From: Ga0077555 sp050250755
Lineage (GTDB): Bacteria; Pseudomonadota; Alphaproteobacteria; Rhizobiales; Hyphomicrobiaceae
Assembly: GCA_050250755.1 (NCBI GenBank)
Contig: JBFWOB010000018.1
Location: 40,420 to 104,419, forward strand
Length of the DNA: 64,000 bases
Reading direction: 5' to 3'
Shown: positions 17,273 through 25,630 of the stretch, piece after piece
How the letters are laid out: every line of letters begins with the position of its first letter
Numbering within the stretch: the first letter of the stretch is position 1
The notes under the pieces: model-generated
The model's input: the letters and a program-made list of their open reading frames with translations, nothing else
Told to the model about the DNA's origin: nothing
Database searches by the model: none
Translations under genes and position numbers: made by a program

Positions 17273-19336
17273 ATGATGCTGTACCGATGCCTGGCCGCAC
17301 TTGTTCTCAGCGTGGCCGCTGCCACAGCCGTTGTGGCGGAAGACAATCCGGTGCCTTCGCCAGCCGAAGCAGCCCGCGCAGCCAGCGGCGACGGGAGCGA
17401 GGCCCAAAGCACGGACTCCACAGCGAGCCCTGCACCCACATCGAGCGCTTCGCCGACATCGACCGAATCGGCGGCTTCGAGCGTCGTCGAGCAGCCCAAG
17501 CCGACTGCAGCCACTGAAAATGCGCAGTTGACGCCGGCCGAAACGCTAGCAACACCACAGACGCCCGCCGCGACCAGCGATACGGCGAGCGCTCCGGCAA
17601 AGCCCGGACCAACTACGCCCGCCGACGAGACGGCACCGCCTCCCCGCGAAACGGCGACAGCGACCACACCTGCCAGTGGTGAAGGTGGTGGCCTCGACGC
17701 CGTGCCGGCCGAAGCCGATCCACTGACTCCACCGCCCGAGAACACCAGCCCGACCAGGGCGCCGGGTGCACCGGAGCGTCCCGCCGTTGCGCGATCCATT
17801 GCCGAAGTCGATCCATTTATTACCGCGCTTCGCGCTCGCTTGACGGCATGGCCGGAAAGCCGAGCCAAGTCGGACCAGGAGGATTTGGCCGCGCTCAAGG
17901 CCTACTACGGCGAGAGCGACGCGGCGCGCGTTTGGACGACCTCCAACGGCTTGTCGCCACGCGCGGAAGCCGCCGTAAGTGCGTTGCAACGCGCCGACGA
18001 ATGGGGCCTCGATGCGGCGGCATTCGACCTCCCCGCGCGGCCGAGCGCCGGTGCGCTGCCCGAGGCGCTCGTGGACGTCGAGATTCGGATCGGGCTGGAG
18101 GTGCTGAAGTACGCGCGCCACGCCCGAGGGGGCCGCACCGATCCCGCTGCAATCAGCCGGATCATCGATATGCGCCCACATCTTTATGAGCCGCGCTCGA
18201 TCATAGAAGCCATCGCGGAAGCACCATCCGCCGATGCCTACCTGGAAGGCCTTCACCCCCGTCATGCAGGCTTTGTTTCGTTGAAAGGCGCCCTGGCCAA
18301 GCTACGGACCGAGCATCGCGGGACGACTGCAAATTCCGATCAGAAACAGAAGTCCAAGCGCGAAATTTCGAGCGAAGAACGCCGCATCATCGTCAATCTG
18401 GAGCGCTGGCGGTGGCTGCCCGATAACCTCGGCGAGTTCTACGTCTGGGATAACATTCCCGAGCAGTTCACCAAGGTGTACCACGACGGAAAGATGGTGC
18501 ATCAGGCCAAGATCGTGGTGGGTAAGCCATCGACTCCAACGCCGATCTTCTCTTCGCCGATGCGCTTCATTATTTTTCACCCCTCGTGGGGCGTGCCGGA
18601 CGGCATCAAATCAAACGAGCTCGGCCCGATGTTGCGCCGGTCTCAGGCCTATTCGTCCGGTTGGTTCTTCTCCGACAACGACGGCGCCTCGCGCGCGCTT
18701 CGCCGGCATCAACTTCGCGTCTATCTCGGAGGTCGCGAAGTCAATCCGGACAGCGTCAACTGGTCGTCGGTCGATATTCGCCGCTTCAGCTTCACCCAGC
18801 CGCCCAGCAGCAGCAATGTCTTGGGCGTCGTGAAATTCCGCTTCCCCAACAAGCACGACGTCTACATGCACGATACGACTGAACGGAATCTGTTCGCGCG
18901 GACGTCGCGTGTGTTCAGCCATGGTTGCATGCGCGTCGAGGATCCGCTGAAGCTCGCCTCGACAATCCTCGCTTACGACAAAGGCTGGAGCCGGGAGCGC
19001 GTCTCGCAGATCGTCGCGCGGGGTGGCACGACCGACGTCACGATCGACAAGCGCGTGAATGTTCACATTGTCTATTTCACCGCCACGGCAGATCCGAACG
19101 GCAAAGTGCATTCGTTCAAGGACGTCTATAGCATTGACAGCCGCGTTGCTTCGGCACTGGCTGGACGTTCCGTGGTGCTCTCCTCAGCGCATACGGACGA
19201 CGATGTGCAGCCGTCGAGACCGCAGCGGAGAGCTACCGCGCCTCCCCAGAAGGCGCGTCGGCAGGCGGCGGGGGCCGCCCCGAAGCCGGTCGGTCAGAAG
19301 CAATGGAACCCATTCAGCTCGGGTTTTGGAAATTGA
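17273..19336 (+). CDS. YcbB-like L,D-transpeptidase
   Basis: A periplasmic enzyme that forms 3-3 peptidoglycan crosslinks or attaches proteins to the wall. The 687-residue product has a signal peptide ('LAALVLSVAAATAVVAED'), a long Ala/Pro/Thr-rich linker to about 180, a scaffold region ('VDPFITALRARLTAWPESR', 'EWGLDAAAFDLP') and the YkuD catalytic domain, about 375-580. The active site 'SRVFSHGCMRVEDP' contains His550 and Cys552, and 'MRFIIFHPSWGVPDGIKSNE' is the capping-loop region of the LdtD/YcbB type. The tail is basic. The start has two ATGs in tandem after GAGGTGGC. It is followed 131 bp later by a D,D-carboxypeptidase gene, whose tetrapeptide product is the donor substrate for this enzyme class. 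Confidence 0.93.
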   Translation: MMLYRCLAALVLSVAAATAVVAEDNPVPSPAEAARAASGDGSEAQSTDSTASPAPTSSASPTSTESAASSVVEQPKPTAATENAQLTPAETLATPQTPAATSDTASAPAKPGPTTPADETAPPPRETATATTPASGEGGGLDAVPAEADPLTPPPENTSPTRAPGAPERPAVARSIAEVDPFITALRARLTAWPESRAKSDQEDLAALKAYYGESDAARVWTTSNGLSPRAEAAVSALQRADEWGLDAAAFDLPARPSAGALPEALVDVEIRIGLEVLKYARHARGGRTDPAAISRIIDMRPHLYEPRSIIEAIAEAPSADAYLEGLHPRHAGFVSLKGALAKLRTEHRGTTANSDQKQKSKREISSEERRIIVNLERWRWLPDNLGEFYVWDNIPEQFTKVYHDGKMVHQAKIVVGKPSTPTPIFSSPMRFIIFHPSWGVPDGIKSNELGPMLRRSQAYSSGWFFSDNDGASRALRRHQLRVYLGGREVNPDSVNWSSVDIRRFSFTQPPSSSNVLGVVKFRFPNKHDVYMHDTTERNLFARTSRVFSHGCMRVEDPLKLASTILAYDKGWSRERVSQIVARGGTTDVTIDKRVNVHIVYFTATADPNGKVHSFKDVYSIDSRVASALAGRSVVLSSAHTDDDVQPSRPQRRATAPPQKARRQAAGAAPKPVGQKQWNPFSSGFGN

Positions 19337-19423
19337 AGGCCCGCCCGTGGGCGCGGCGACGACACATCGAAGGGGTCGAGGCGCGAACCAAAAGCGCGCT
19401 ACGCGATGTGAATTTGGGGGTTG

Positions 19424-19449
19424 CCAGTCAGTGTATCTCGGCTGACTGG
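19424..19449 (+). promoter_or_regulatory. 8-bp inverted repeat in the leader of the D,D-carboxypeptidase gene
   Basis: CCAGTCAG (19424-19431) and CTGACTGG (19442-19449) form a perfect repeat separated by 10 nt, ending 18 bases before the ATG and just upstream of the GGGGGTCGAG ribosome site. It could be an operator or an mRNA hairpin near the ribosome site. Confidence 0.45.
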
Positions 19450-19467
19450 GGGTAAACGGGGGTCGAG

Positions 19468-20799
19468 ATGCTAAACGTCTGCAATTCATCGCGCGCCATT
19501 GCCGCGGCGTCGCTTCTCATGGCCTCGACAATGTCGGCAGTCGAGGCAAACCCGGTGCTGCTGTTCGAACCGGCAACCGGGCAAGTGCTTTATGCCGAGG
19601 AGCCGGATCGGCTCTGGTATCCGGCATCTGTGACGAAGTTGATGACGGCCTACCTCACATTCGATGCCGTGAAGACTGGACGCCTTGCATGGGACGATGA
19701 TGTGCCGCTCTCCGATCACGCTCGCGGGCAGCCGGCGACGCGCATCGGCCTCCGAGCCGGCATCAAACTGAATGTCGAGCAGGCTATTCGTGGTCTCGTT
19801 CTGCGCTCGGCCAACGATTTTGCCGTTGCACTCGCCGAACGTGTCGGCGGCACCGAAGACGCGTTCGTATTGGCCATGAACGACACCGCCAAGCGCCTCG
19901 GCATGACGCGCACCGTCTTTCGCAATCCCCACGGACTGCCAGATCCCGACCAGGTCACGACGGCACGCGACCTCGCGACGTTGACGACGGCGTTGCTGAA
20001 GGACTTCCCCGATCGTGCGGAGGTCTTCTCGACCCAGACTGTGCGTATCCACAAGGGCACGTTCCATTCGCAGAATGACCTGCTGCGCTCCCTCGAGGGC
20101 GCGGATGGCATGAAGACCGGATTTACATGCGCCTCGGGTTACAACGTGGTTGCCAGCGCCACGCGCGATGGGCATCGCCTGATCGCCATCGTGCTCGGCG
20201 AGTACAATCGCAACCGGCGCTCAGAACGCGCAACGGAGTTGATCGAGGCCGGTTTTGCGCATCTGAGCGGCGATCCGGCCCTGAGAACCGCGGTCGTCGT
20301 TTCGCCTGCCGCGCCCATTAAGTTGAGACACGCCGCAGCCGTGTCGACCGAGCCGCACCCGTTCATGCCGGTCACGTTGCGCAACCTCGCTGTTGAGCCC
20401 CCCGAGCCGATGCCACCAGGAAACGTCGGCCGGGATCTCCGCGCCCGCACGTGCTGGGGCTACTCGGGCTTTTCCAAGCCAGAACCTGAGCACGAGCACG
20501 ATGGCGACGATGAAGTCGCGCAGCATGTGGTGACCGGTTCCGTTGCGAAGGCCTCAGGCACTGTCACGCATGCGAACGCAGCAGCCGTCACGATCCGCAA
20601 AAAGCCTGCTGCGGTTCGGCGGGCAGACGGGACCGATAAAATTCAGTCCGCGACTGCAAAACCGCGGAAGGCGATCACCCATCGCCAGCCACGTAACACC
20701 ATCGTCGCCCATCCCGCGACTGCGGCGGTACCCTCGGCAAGTTCAGAGTCGGCTATGCACCTACCTTCAGACATCGCGCCTCCCGCATTCGGGAATTGA
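19468..20799 (+). CDS. D-alanyl-D-alanine carboxypeptidase (peptidase S11, DacF/PBP6-like)
   Basis: A penicillin-binding protein that removes the terminal D-Ala from pentapeptide stems. The 443-residue product has an N-terminal signal-like segment ('AIAAASLLMASTMSAVEA') and the three serine-enzyme motifs: S-x-x-K in 'PASVTKLMT' (Ser54, Lys57), S-x-N in 'SANDFAVALAE' (Ser114, Asn116) and K-T-G at 216-218 ('MKTGFTCASG'). After about residue 260 the chain becomes an Ala/Pro/Lys-rich low-complexity tail with no typical PBP5 C-terminal membrane anchor. The gene follows the L,D-transpeptidase on the same strand, and together they could trim and recrosslink peptidoglycan. Confidence 0.94.
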   Translation: MLNVCNSSRAIAAASLLMASTMSAVEANPVLLFEPATGQVLYAEEPDRLWYPASVTKLMTAYLTFDAVKTGRLAWDDDVPLSDHARGQPATRIGLRAGIKLNVEQAIRGLVLRSANDFAVALAERVGGTEDAFVLAMNDTAKRLGMTRTVFRNPHGLPDPDQVTTARDLATLTTALLKDFPDRAEVFSTQTVRIHKGTFHSQNDLLRSLEGADGMKTGFTCASGYNVVASATRDGHRLIAIVLGEYNRNRRSERATELIEAGFAHLSGDPALRTAVVVSPAAPIKLRHAAAVSTEPHPFMPVTLRNLAVEPPEPMPPGNVGRDLRARTCWGYSGFSKPEPEHEHDGDDEVAQHVVTGSVAKASGTVTHANAAAVTIRKKPAAVRRADGTDKIQSATAKPRKAITHRQPRNTIVAHPATAAVPSASSESAMHLPSDIAPPAFGN

Positions 20800-20820
20800 C
20801 GACGATCGCGACCGAGAGAA

Positions 20821-21738
20821 TTATCCTGGCGCCGGGATGAACTCGATCTCGTCGCCCGGCACCAGGGGGAAGCGCTTCGACTTCCAGTCCTCTTTGGCTG
20901 CTTCGATACGATCACGAGACGACGAGACGAAGTTCCACCAGATATGCCGTGGCCCATCCATCGGTTCGCCACCGAGCATCATGAGCCTTGTCTGGGCGGT
21001 TGCGAGGATCGAGATGCGATCGCCGGGCCGGAACACGAGGAGGCGTCCCGCTTCGAATTTGTCGCCCGCGATATCGACCTCGCCGGAGGCGATGTAGATC
21101 GCCCGCTCGTCGTAGAAGTCATCAAGCGGCAGCACGGCACCCGGAGCGAGAACGGCTTCCGCGTAAAGCGTCGGATGCGGGAATTCGACCGGTGATCGCC
21201 TGCCGAACGCCTCGCCCATCACCAACCTCACGCGCTTACCTTCGCCTTCGATGCGGGGCAGATCGGCGAGGCCGTGATGCACGAATCCCGGGTCTCCCTC
21301 CTCAACGTCCTTCGGAAGCGCAAGCCACGCCTGGATTCCGAACATATCGCGCGTGTGCGACTGGGCCTCGGGTGTTTCTCGCTCGGAGTGGACGATACCG
21401 CGACCAGCGCTCATGAGGTTCACCTCGCCGGGCTTGATGACCACCGACGTCCCGAGACTATCGCGGTGCCACATCTCCCCCTGGAAGAGATAGGTTACGG
21501 TCGCGAGCCCGATATGCGGATGCGGTCGGACATCGACGCCTTTGCCAATCAGAAACTCGGCCGGTCCCATCTGGTCGAAGAAGATAAAAGGGCCGACCAT
21601 CTGACGCCCTCGCGCTGGAAGCGCACGACGCACCTCGAAGCCGCCGAGATCATGCGCTCTTGGAACGATGACCTGCTCGATCTGGGCGCATGACTTCGCA
21701 TCACCGGGTACGGGATCGTTATGCGGTAATGTGCTCAT
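20821..21738 (-). CDS. Pirin family protein
   Basis: A 305-residue bicupin. The N-terminal cupin carries the pirin signature 'VRPHPHIGLATVTYLFQGEM', with the metal-binding histidines, then 'HRDSLGTSVVIKPGEVNLMSAGRGIVHSE'. The C-terminal cupin includes 'DERAIYIASGEVDIAGD'. Bacterial pirins bind iron; some act as quercetin 2,3-dioxygenases and others modulate enzymes by direct contact. The residues needed for metal binding appear intact, so a catalytic role is possible. The gene converges with the carboxypeptidase gene, 21 bp apart, and its ATG at 21738 faces the cupin gene beginning at 21908. Confidence 0.92.
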   Translation of the reverse strand: MSTLPHNDPVPGDAKSCAQIEQVIVPRAHDLGGFEVRRALPARGRQMVGPFIFFDQMGPAEFLIGKGVDVRPHPHIGLATVTYLFQGEMWHRDSLGTSVVIKPGEVNLMSAGRGIVHSERETPEAQSHTRDMFGIQAWLALPKDVEEGDPGFVHHGLADLPRIEGEGKRVRLVMGEAFGRRSPVEFPHPTLYAEAVLAPGAVLPLDDFYDERAIYIASGEVDIAGDKFEAGRLLVFRPGDRISILATAQTRLMMLGGEPMDGPRHIWWNFVSSSRDRIEAAKEDWKSKRFPLVPGDEIEFIPAPG

Positions 21739-21907
21739 GGCTGACGCTCCAATCTCGACGGCTCACGCAGAGGTCACTGCGCTTAACATATTCATTTGCG
21801 GCGCCCAGACCAATGCCACGCTTGCCGGCTGACATGAGGTGCATGGGGCGGCTAGATTTCGAGACAAGGGGGAGAGACCCCGCAAATCGCAGAGTGAACT
21901 ATCGGCC

Positions 21908-22303
21908 ATGACCATCACTTTCATCGATCATGCGAGCCAGCCGAAAGACGAGTGGCGCCAGGGCGTGCTTACGCGCATGATCGCCTCGGCGGCCGTTGGT
22001 GCGCAGCAGCTTTGCGTCTTCGAGCAATGGTGCGATCCCGGCCTCGGCGCGCCGCCCCATCTGCATGCGGTGGAAGAAATCCTTACCGTGCTCGAAGGCG
22101 AGGCGGACATCATGGTCGACGGCGAACGACGCCACACGACGGCGGGTCAATCCATCGTCATTGCCGCAGGACGCAAGCATAGCTTCACGAATTCGGGTAA
22201 CGGCACACTCCGCGTCCAGGCGATCCTCGCGAGCCCGGTGTTCGAGGCGGCTTACGACGACGCTCGTGAGACGCCGCGGCGGTGGCTACCGAAGCAGGGC
22301 TGA
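21908..22303 (+). CDS. Small single-domain cupin protein
   Basis: A 131-residue single cupin barrel. The first conserved motif is 'PGLGAPPHLHAVEEILTVLEG' (with the G-x5-H-x-H-x3-4-E pattern) and the second is 'TTAGQSIVIAAGRKHSFTNSG'. Both metal-binding histidines and the glutamate are present, so it can bind a divalent metal. Cupins of this size act as isomerases, dioxygenases or ligand-binding proteins; nothing here decides between these. ATG 21908 begins the domain after GAGTGAAC; a longer frame from 21839 adds basic residues without similarity. It is divergent from the pirin gene. Confidence 0.85.
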   Translation: MTITFIDHASQPKDEWRQGVLTRMIASAAVGAQQLCVFEQWCDPGLGAPPHLHAVEEILTVLEGEADIMVDGERRHTTAGQSIVIAAGRKHSFTNSGNGTLRVQAILASPVFEAAYDDARETPRRWLPKQG

Positions 22304-22429
22304 ACCGTAGACGTGCGCTAGATGGCGCGACAATTCGCAGACGAGGCAAAGGATCGGCGAAGCGCCAAGAGACGTGCCAGAGACGAGCGCGACAGCAGCG
22401 TCGCCTGAGCGACCATCAGGACCATTCGC

Positions 22430-23968
22430 ATGACGGGCATGACACGCCGCAAGGCCTTGGCTGGAGCTGCGGTCGCTGGTCTCGGCGCTGCCGTGATTTC
22501 TCCAGCGGCGGCGACGGCCGAAGCGGCAAAAGCGGAAACGTCCCCGACGTGCACCCTGCTGCTCGTCAACGACATCTATAAAATGAGTGAGGTGAAGGGC
22601 CGCGGTGGTTTCGCGCGGCTCGCTGCGATCGCGCGCGCCGAGCGCGCAAAAGGCGTTCCGCTGCTTTATGCGCACGCGGGCGATATGTTTTCGCCCTCGC
22701 TGATGTCGGGTTTTGATCAGGGAGCACATACGGTCGAGCTGCTGAATGTGATGCCTCCGGATGTGTTCGTGCCCGGCAACCATGAGTTCGATTTCGGCCC
22801 GGACGTTTACGCGCGCCGTTGTGCAGACTCCCGCTTCGCCTACTTCGCCGCGAATTTGCGAGATAACGCAGGAGCACGGCTTCCAGGCCATCAGGACCAC
22901 CGCATATTTGAACTCGGCACGCTGAAACTGGGTGTCTTCGGCGTGGCGCTGGCAACAAGCCCGCTTATGTCGCAGACGGGATCACTCCGATTCCTCGATG
23001 AGATGGCGACGGTACGCGCCGAATCCAAAACCTTGCGGGAAGCGGGCGTCGATTTGGTGATCGCCGTCACGCATACCGATTTCGCGCGTGACCTCGAGAT
23101 CATGCGATCCGGCCTCGTCGACATCTTGTTGACGGGCCACGATCACGATCTGCGCATCGTCTACGACAACCGCGTCGTCATGGTCGAAAGCGGCGAGGAA
23201 GGCGAGACGGTCACGGCGATCGATATCTACGCAAACGCGACCGAGAAGGACGCTAGAGGTCGGATCGACTGGCATGCCCGTTTCCGGCCGATCGATTCAG
23301 CAAGCGTCGAGCCCGATCCCGAGACGCTGGCCGTGGTCACGCGGCTCGAGGCAGAGCTCAGCCAGCAGCTCGATGTCCCGATTGCGACCCTGAACGTCGC
23401 GCTTGACTCGCGGTCCTCGGTCGTGCGTTCCGAGGAAGCCGCGATCGGCGATCTCGTCGCGGACGCGATCCGCCATGCGACCTCCGCGCAGATCGCTATT
23501 ACCAACGGTGGCAGCCTCCGTGGCAATCGCACCTATCCGGCTGGGCACGTACTCACGCGCCGAGACGTGCTCAGCGAGCTGCCGTTCGGCAACCGGACGG
23601 TGCTGGTTGAAATCACAGGACGTGATCTCAAGGCGGCGCTCGAAAACGGCGTCTCCGACATCGACAATCGAAGCGGGCGCTTTCCGCAGGTGTCGGGGCT
23701 GCGCGTCGTAGCGAATCACAAAGCGCCCGCCGGGGAGCGCGTCAAGAGCCTGACTCATGACGGCAAGCAGATCGATCCAGACACAAAATACAAGGTCGCC
23801 TCGAACGACTTCCTGCTCGCCGGTGGTGACGGATACTCGTCGCTCGCCCGAGGCCGCATTCTGATCGGCAAGACCGACGGGCGGCTGCTTGCCGATATCG
23901 TCATGAGCTACATTCGCAGCCTGAAGACGGTGGACGCGAAGGTCGAGGGAAGGATCGTGTTCGAGTGA
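22430..23968 (+). CDS. Bifunctional metallophosphatase/5'-nucleotidase, Tat-exported
   Basis: A 512-residue periplasmic enzyme of the UshA/CpdB type. The N-terminus has a twin-arginine signal ('MTRRKALAGAAVAGLGAAV'), then the calcineurin-like domain with 'GDMFSPSLMSG', 'VPGNHEFDFGPD' and 'TGHDHDLRI', and a 5'-nucleotidase C-terminal domain ('AITNGGSLRGNRTYPAG', 'FLLAGGDGYSSLARGR'). One oddity is the first metal motif, usually N-D-x-H-G, which reads 'NDIYKM', with Tyr where a metal-binding His is expected. The enzyme may use altered metal binding. ATG 22430 follows an AGGA motif; ATG 22439 is an alternative. Confidence 0.93.
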   Translation: MTGMTRRKALAGAAVAGLGAAVISPAAATAEAAKAETSPTCTLLLVNDIYKMSEVKGRGGFARLAAIARAERAKGVPLLYAHAGDMFSPSLMSGFDQGAHTVELLNVMPPDVFVPGNHEFDFGPDVYARRCADSRFAYFAANLRDNAGARLPGHQDHRIFELGTLKLGVFGVALATSPLMSQTGSLRFLDEMATVRAESKTLREAGVDLVIAVTHTDFARDLEIMRSGLVDILLTGHDHDLRIVYDNRVVMVESGEEGETVTAIDIYANATEKDARGRIDWHARFRPIDSASVEPDPETLAVVTRLEAELSQQLDVPIATLNVALDSRSSVVRSEEAAIGDLVADAIRHATSAQIAITNGGSLRGNRTYPAGHVLTRRDVLSELPFGNRTVLVEITGRDLKAALENGVSDIDNRSGRFPQVSGLRVVANHKAPAGERVKSLTHDGKQIDPDTKYKVASNDFLLAGGDGYSSLARGRILIGKTDGRLLADIVMSYIRSLKTVDAKVEGRIVFE

Positions 23969-23977
23969 AATCCGTCG

Positions 23978-24006
23978 GTTGGATCATGTGCGAGCGATGA
24001 TCCAAC
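23978..24006. terminator. Stem-loop at convergent gene ends
   Basis: A perfect 10-bp inverted repeat (23978-23987 with 23997-24006) and a 9-nt loop, 10 bp after the nucleotidase stop and 31 bp from the end of the convergent SDR gene. No T-tract follows, so termination is inferred from position. Confidence 0.55.
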
Positions 24007-24036
24007 TCATTGCGCCGCCGTATCGATGGCTCACAA

Positions 24037-24828
24037 TCACTCCTCCCAAGGCACGCCGCCTGCGTAGGTGCGATAAGGCACACCCGCGAGCCAGCCGGAA
24101 TCGACCGGCAGGAGAATGCCGGTGATCGCGCGTGCCTGATCGGATGCGAGGAAGGCAATGGCATCGGCGATGTCGGTGGGCTCCGGCAGGTAGGGAAGCG
24201 CGTGCACGCTCATGATCTTGCCCATATCGCGCTCACCGTCGGCCACTTTCTGGCGCAGCGGCGGAGTCATGACGTACGTGGGGCCGACGGAGTTGACGCG
24301 GATCGAATGGCGGCCGAGTTCGACAGACAGGAGCTGCGTCAGCCGCTCCACCGCGGCCTTACCCGGGTTGTAGGCCGGAAGCGGCAGCGGCATGCGTGAA
24401 TTGATCGAGCCCAGTGTAACGATGGCGCCGGCTTTGCGCGGTATCATGCGCCGAGCGAATGACTGACAGGCGTGAAGGGTGCCGTTGTAGTTCACCTTCC
24501 ACATGCGCTCGTGATAGGCCATGTCCATGTCGAGCACGGACTCGGTGTTCGGGATCAATCCGGCTGCTGTCACGAGAACGGCGACCGGCCCCATCTCCTT
24601 CTCGACCGTCTCGCACAAAGTCTCGACCGCGGATGCGTCCGCGACATCGCACTTGTAGAATTTGCTGTTCCGGCCGCGACCCGAGATGTTCTTGGCTGTC
24701 GCCTCGCCACCCTCGGCGTTGAGATCGATCACGGCAATGTCGTAGCCATCCGCAGCCAGTCTTTGCGCGGTCGCGGCTCCGATCCCACTAGCGCCGCCGG
24801 TGATGGCGGCAACACGTTTGGTCGTCAT
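24037..24828 (-). CDS. Short-chain dehydrogenase/reductase
   Basis: A 263-residue classical SDR. It has the cofactor motif 'TGGASGIGAATAQ' (T-G-x3-G-x-G), 'DVADASAVETL', the 'VTAAGLIPNT' N-A-G equivalent (here T-A-A-G), the catalytic Ser in 'TLGSINSRMP' and the active-site 'YNPGK' (Tyr and Lys). The loop 'NSVGPTYVMTPPLR' and the tail 'ITGILLPVDSGWLAG' are standard. 'DLNAEGG' after strand 2 ends in Asp, which favours NAD(H). The substrate is unknown. It is followed leftward by the convergent nucleotidase gene and preceded by a 2OG oxygenase gene on the same strand. Confidence 0.92.
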   Translation of the reverse strand: MTTKRVAAITGGASGIGAATAQRLAADGYDIAVIDLNAEGGEATAKNISGRGRNSKFYKCDVADASAVETLCETVEKEMGPVAVLVTAAGLIPNTESVLDMDMAYHERMWKVNYNGTLHACQSFARRMIPRKAGAIVTLGSINSRMPLPLPAYNPGKAAVERLTQLLSVELGRHSIRVNSVGPTYVMTPPLRQKVADGERDMGKIMSVHALPYLPEPTDIADAIAFLASDQARAITGILLPVDSGWLAGVPYRTYAGGVPWEE

Positions 24829-24940
24829 GGGTGCTCTCTCCGGCTCGTTTCGTCTGGTTCGTGGCCGAAGGTTTAAGCGCTCTCAGGCATCGAGGCCAGG
24901 GGTCCAGGCGACCGGGCAGAGCGCCCACCGGCCAACCGTC

Positions 24941-25561
24941 TCAGCCTGCCACGACCTTCTTCACGACGGCAGAAATGCGGTGACGGATGGCGTGGAAGCC
25001 TTTCGAGCCTTCGCTCGTCATCCAGTTCATCTGCAGCGAGCGGCGCTGTCCCTCGAACGGATGATGGCCGTGCCAGGAGTTGTCGGACCGCTTGAAGACA
25101 AGCAGCGTGCCGTTGTCGGGAGGGACCTCGGCGGCAAAGTCGTCCACGTCGTGGCCGTTATTCAAAATGCGCAGCCGGCCAACGTCCTGCTTCCAGTCCT
25201 CGTTGAGATAGACGAGCACCGTGATGATCTTGTCTTTCGAGTCGGTATGTATCTGGCCGTCCTTGGCGCGCGTCCAGCCGCGGAGCGAGTACATTTTCGG
25301 CCGGCCGTCGAGCGACACATCGAACTTCTCCTCGATGGTCGCCTCGAACTCAGGCCCGTCGAGTTCTTTGATGACGTCGCGGATCGCCATGCTGTCGTCG
25401 AGGCTATCGATCGGGAAGCTTCCTCCCTTTTCGATCCGCGGATAGGTCGCGTTGATGGCCCGCACGGTTTCCGGCGAGAGGAAGCCGGGAACGATCACGT
25501 AGTTGAACGGCTCCTTCTCGACCTTGGCGGCCCGCAATTTGGCGATGTTGAGATGGCCCAT
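24941..25561 (-). CDS. 2-oxoglutarate/Fe(II)-dependent oxygenase (2OG-FeII_Oxy_3 type), copy 1
   Basis: A 206-residue cytoplasmic non-heme iron oxygenase. The iron triad is visible: His105 and Asp107 in 'DGQIHTDSKDK' and His164 in 'NSWHGHHPF', with the 2-oxoglutarate-binding Arg173 in 'GQRRSLQMNW'. 'ITVLVYLNEDW' and 'GTLLVFKRSD' are the expected core strands. Relatives hydroxylate prolyl or small-molecule substrates; these alphaproteobacterial forms are often near glycan or lipid genes, but no substrate can be named. ATG 25561 has an AAAGGGG ribosome site. A second protein of the same superfamily is encoded 3 kb away at 28526-29188. Confidence 0.9.
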   Translation of the reverse strand: MGHLNIAKLRAAKVEKEPFNYVIVPGFLSPETVRAINATYPRIEKGGSFPIDSLDDSMAIRDVIKELDGPEFEATIEEKFDVSLDGRPKMYSLRGWTRAKDGQIHTDSKDKIITVLVYLNEDWKQDVGRLRILNNGHDVDDFAAEVPPDNGTLLVFKRSDNSWHGHHPFEGQRRSLQMNWMTSEGSKGFHAIRHRISAVVKKVVAG

Positions 25562-25630
25562 CGTCAATCCCCTTTGCTCTGCGCCGGCCGCCAATGACCT
25601 GTGCCGCATCCTATGCGACACGCCTGGGGC

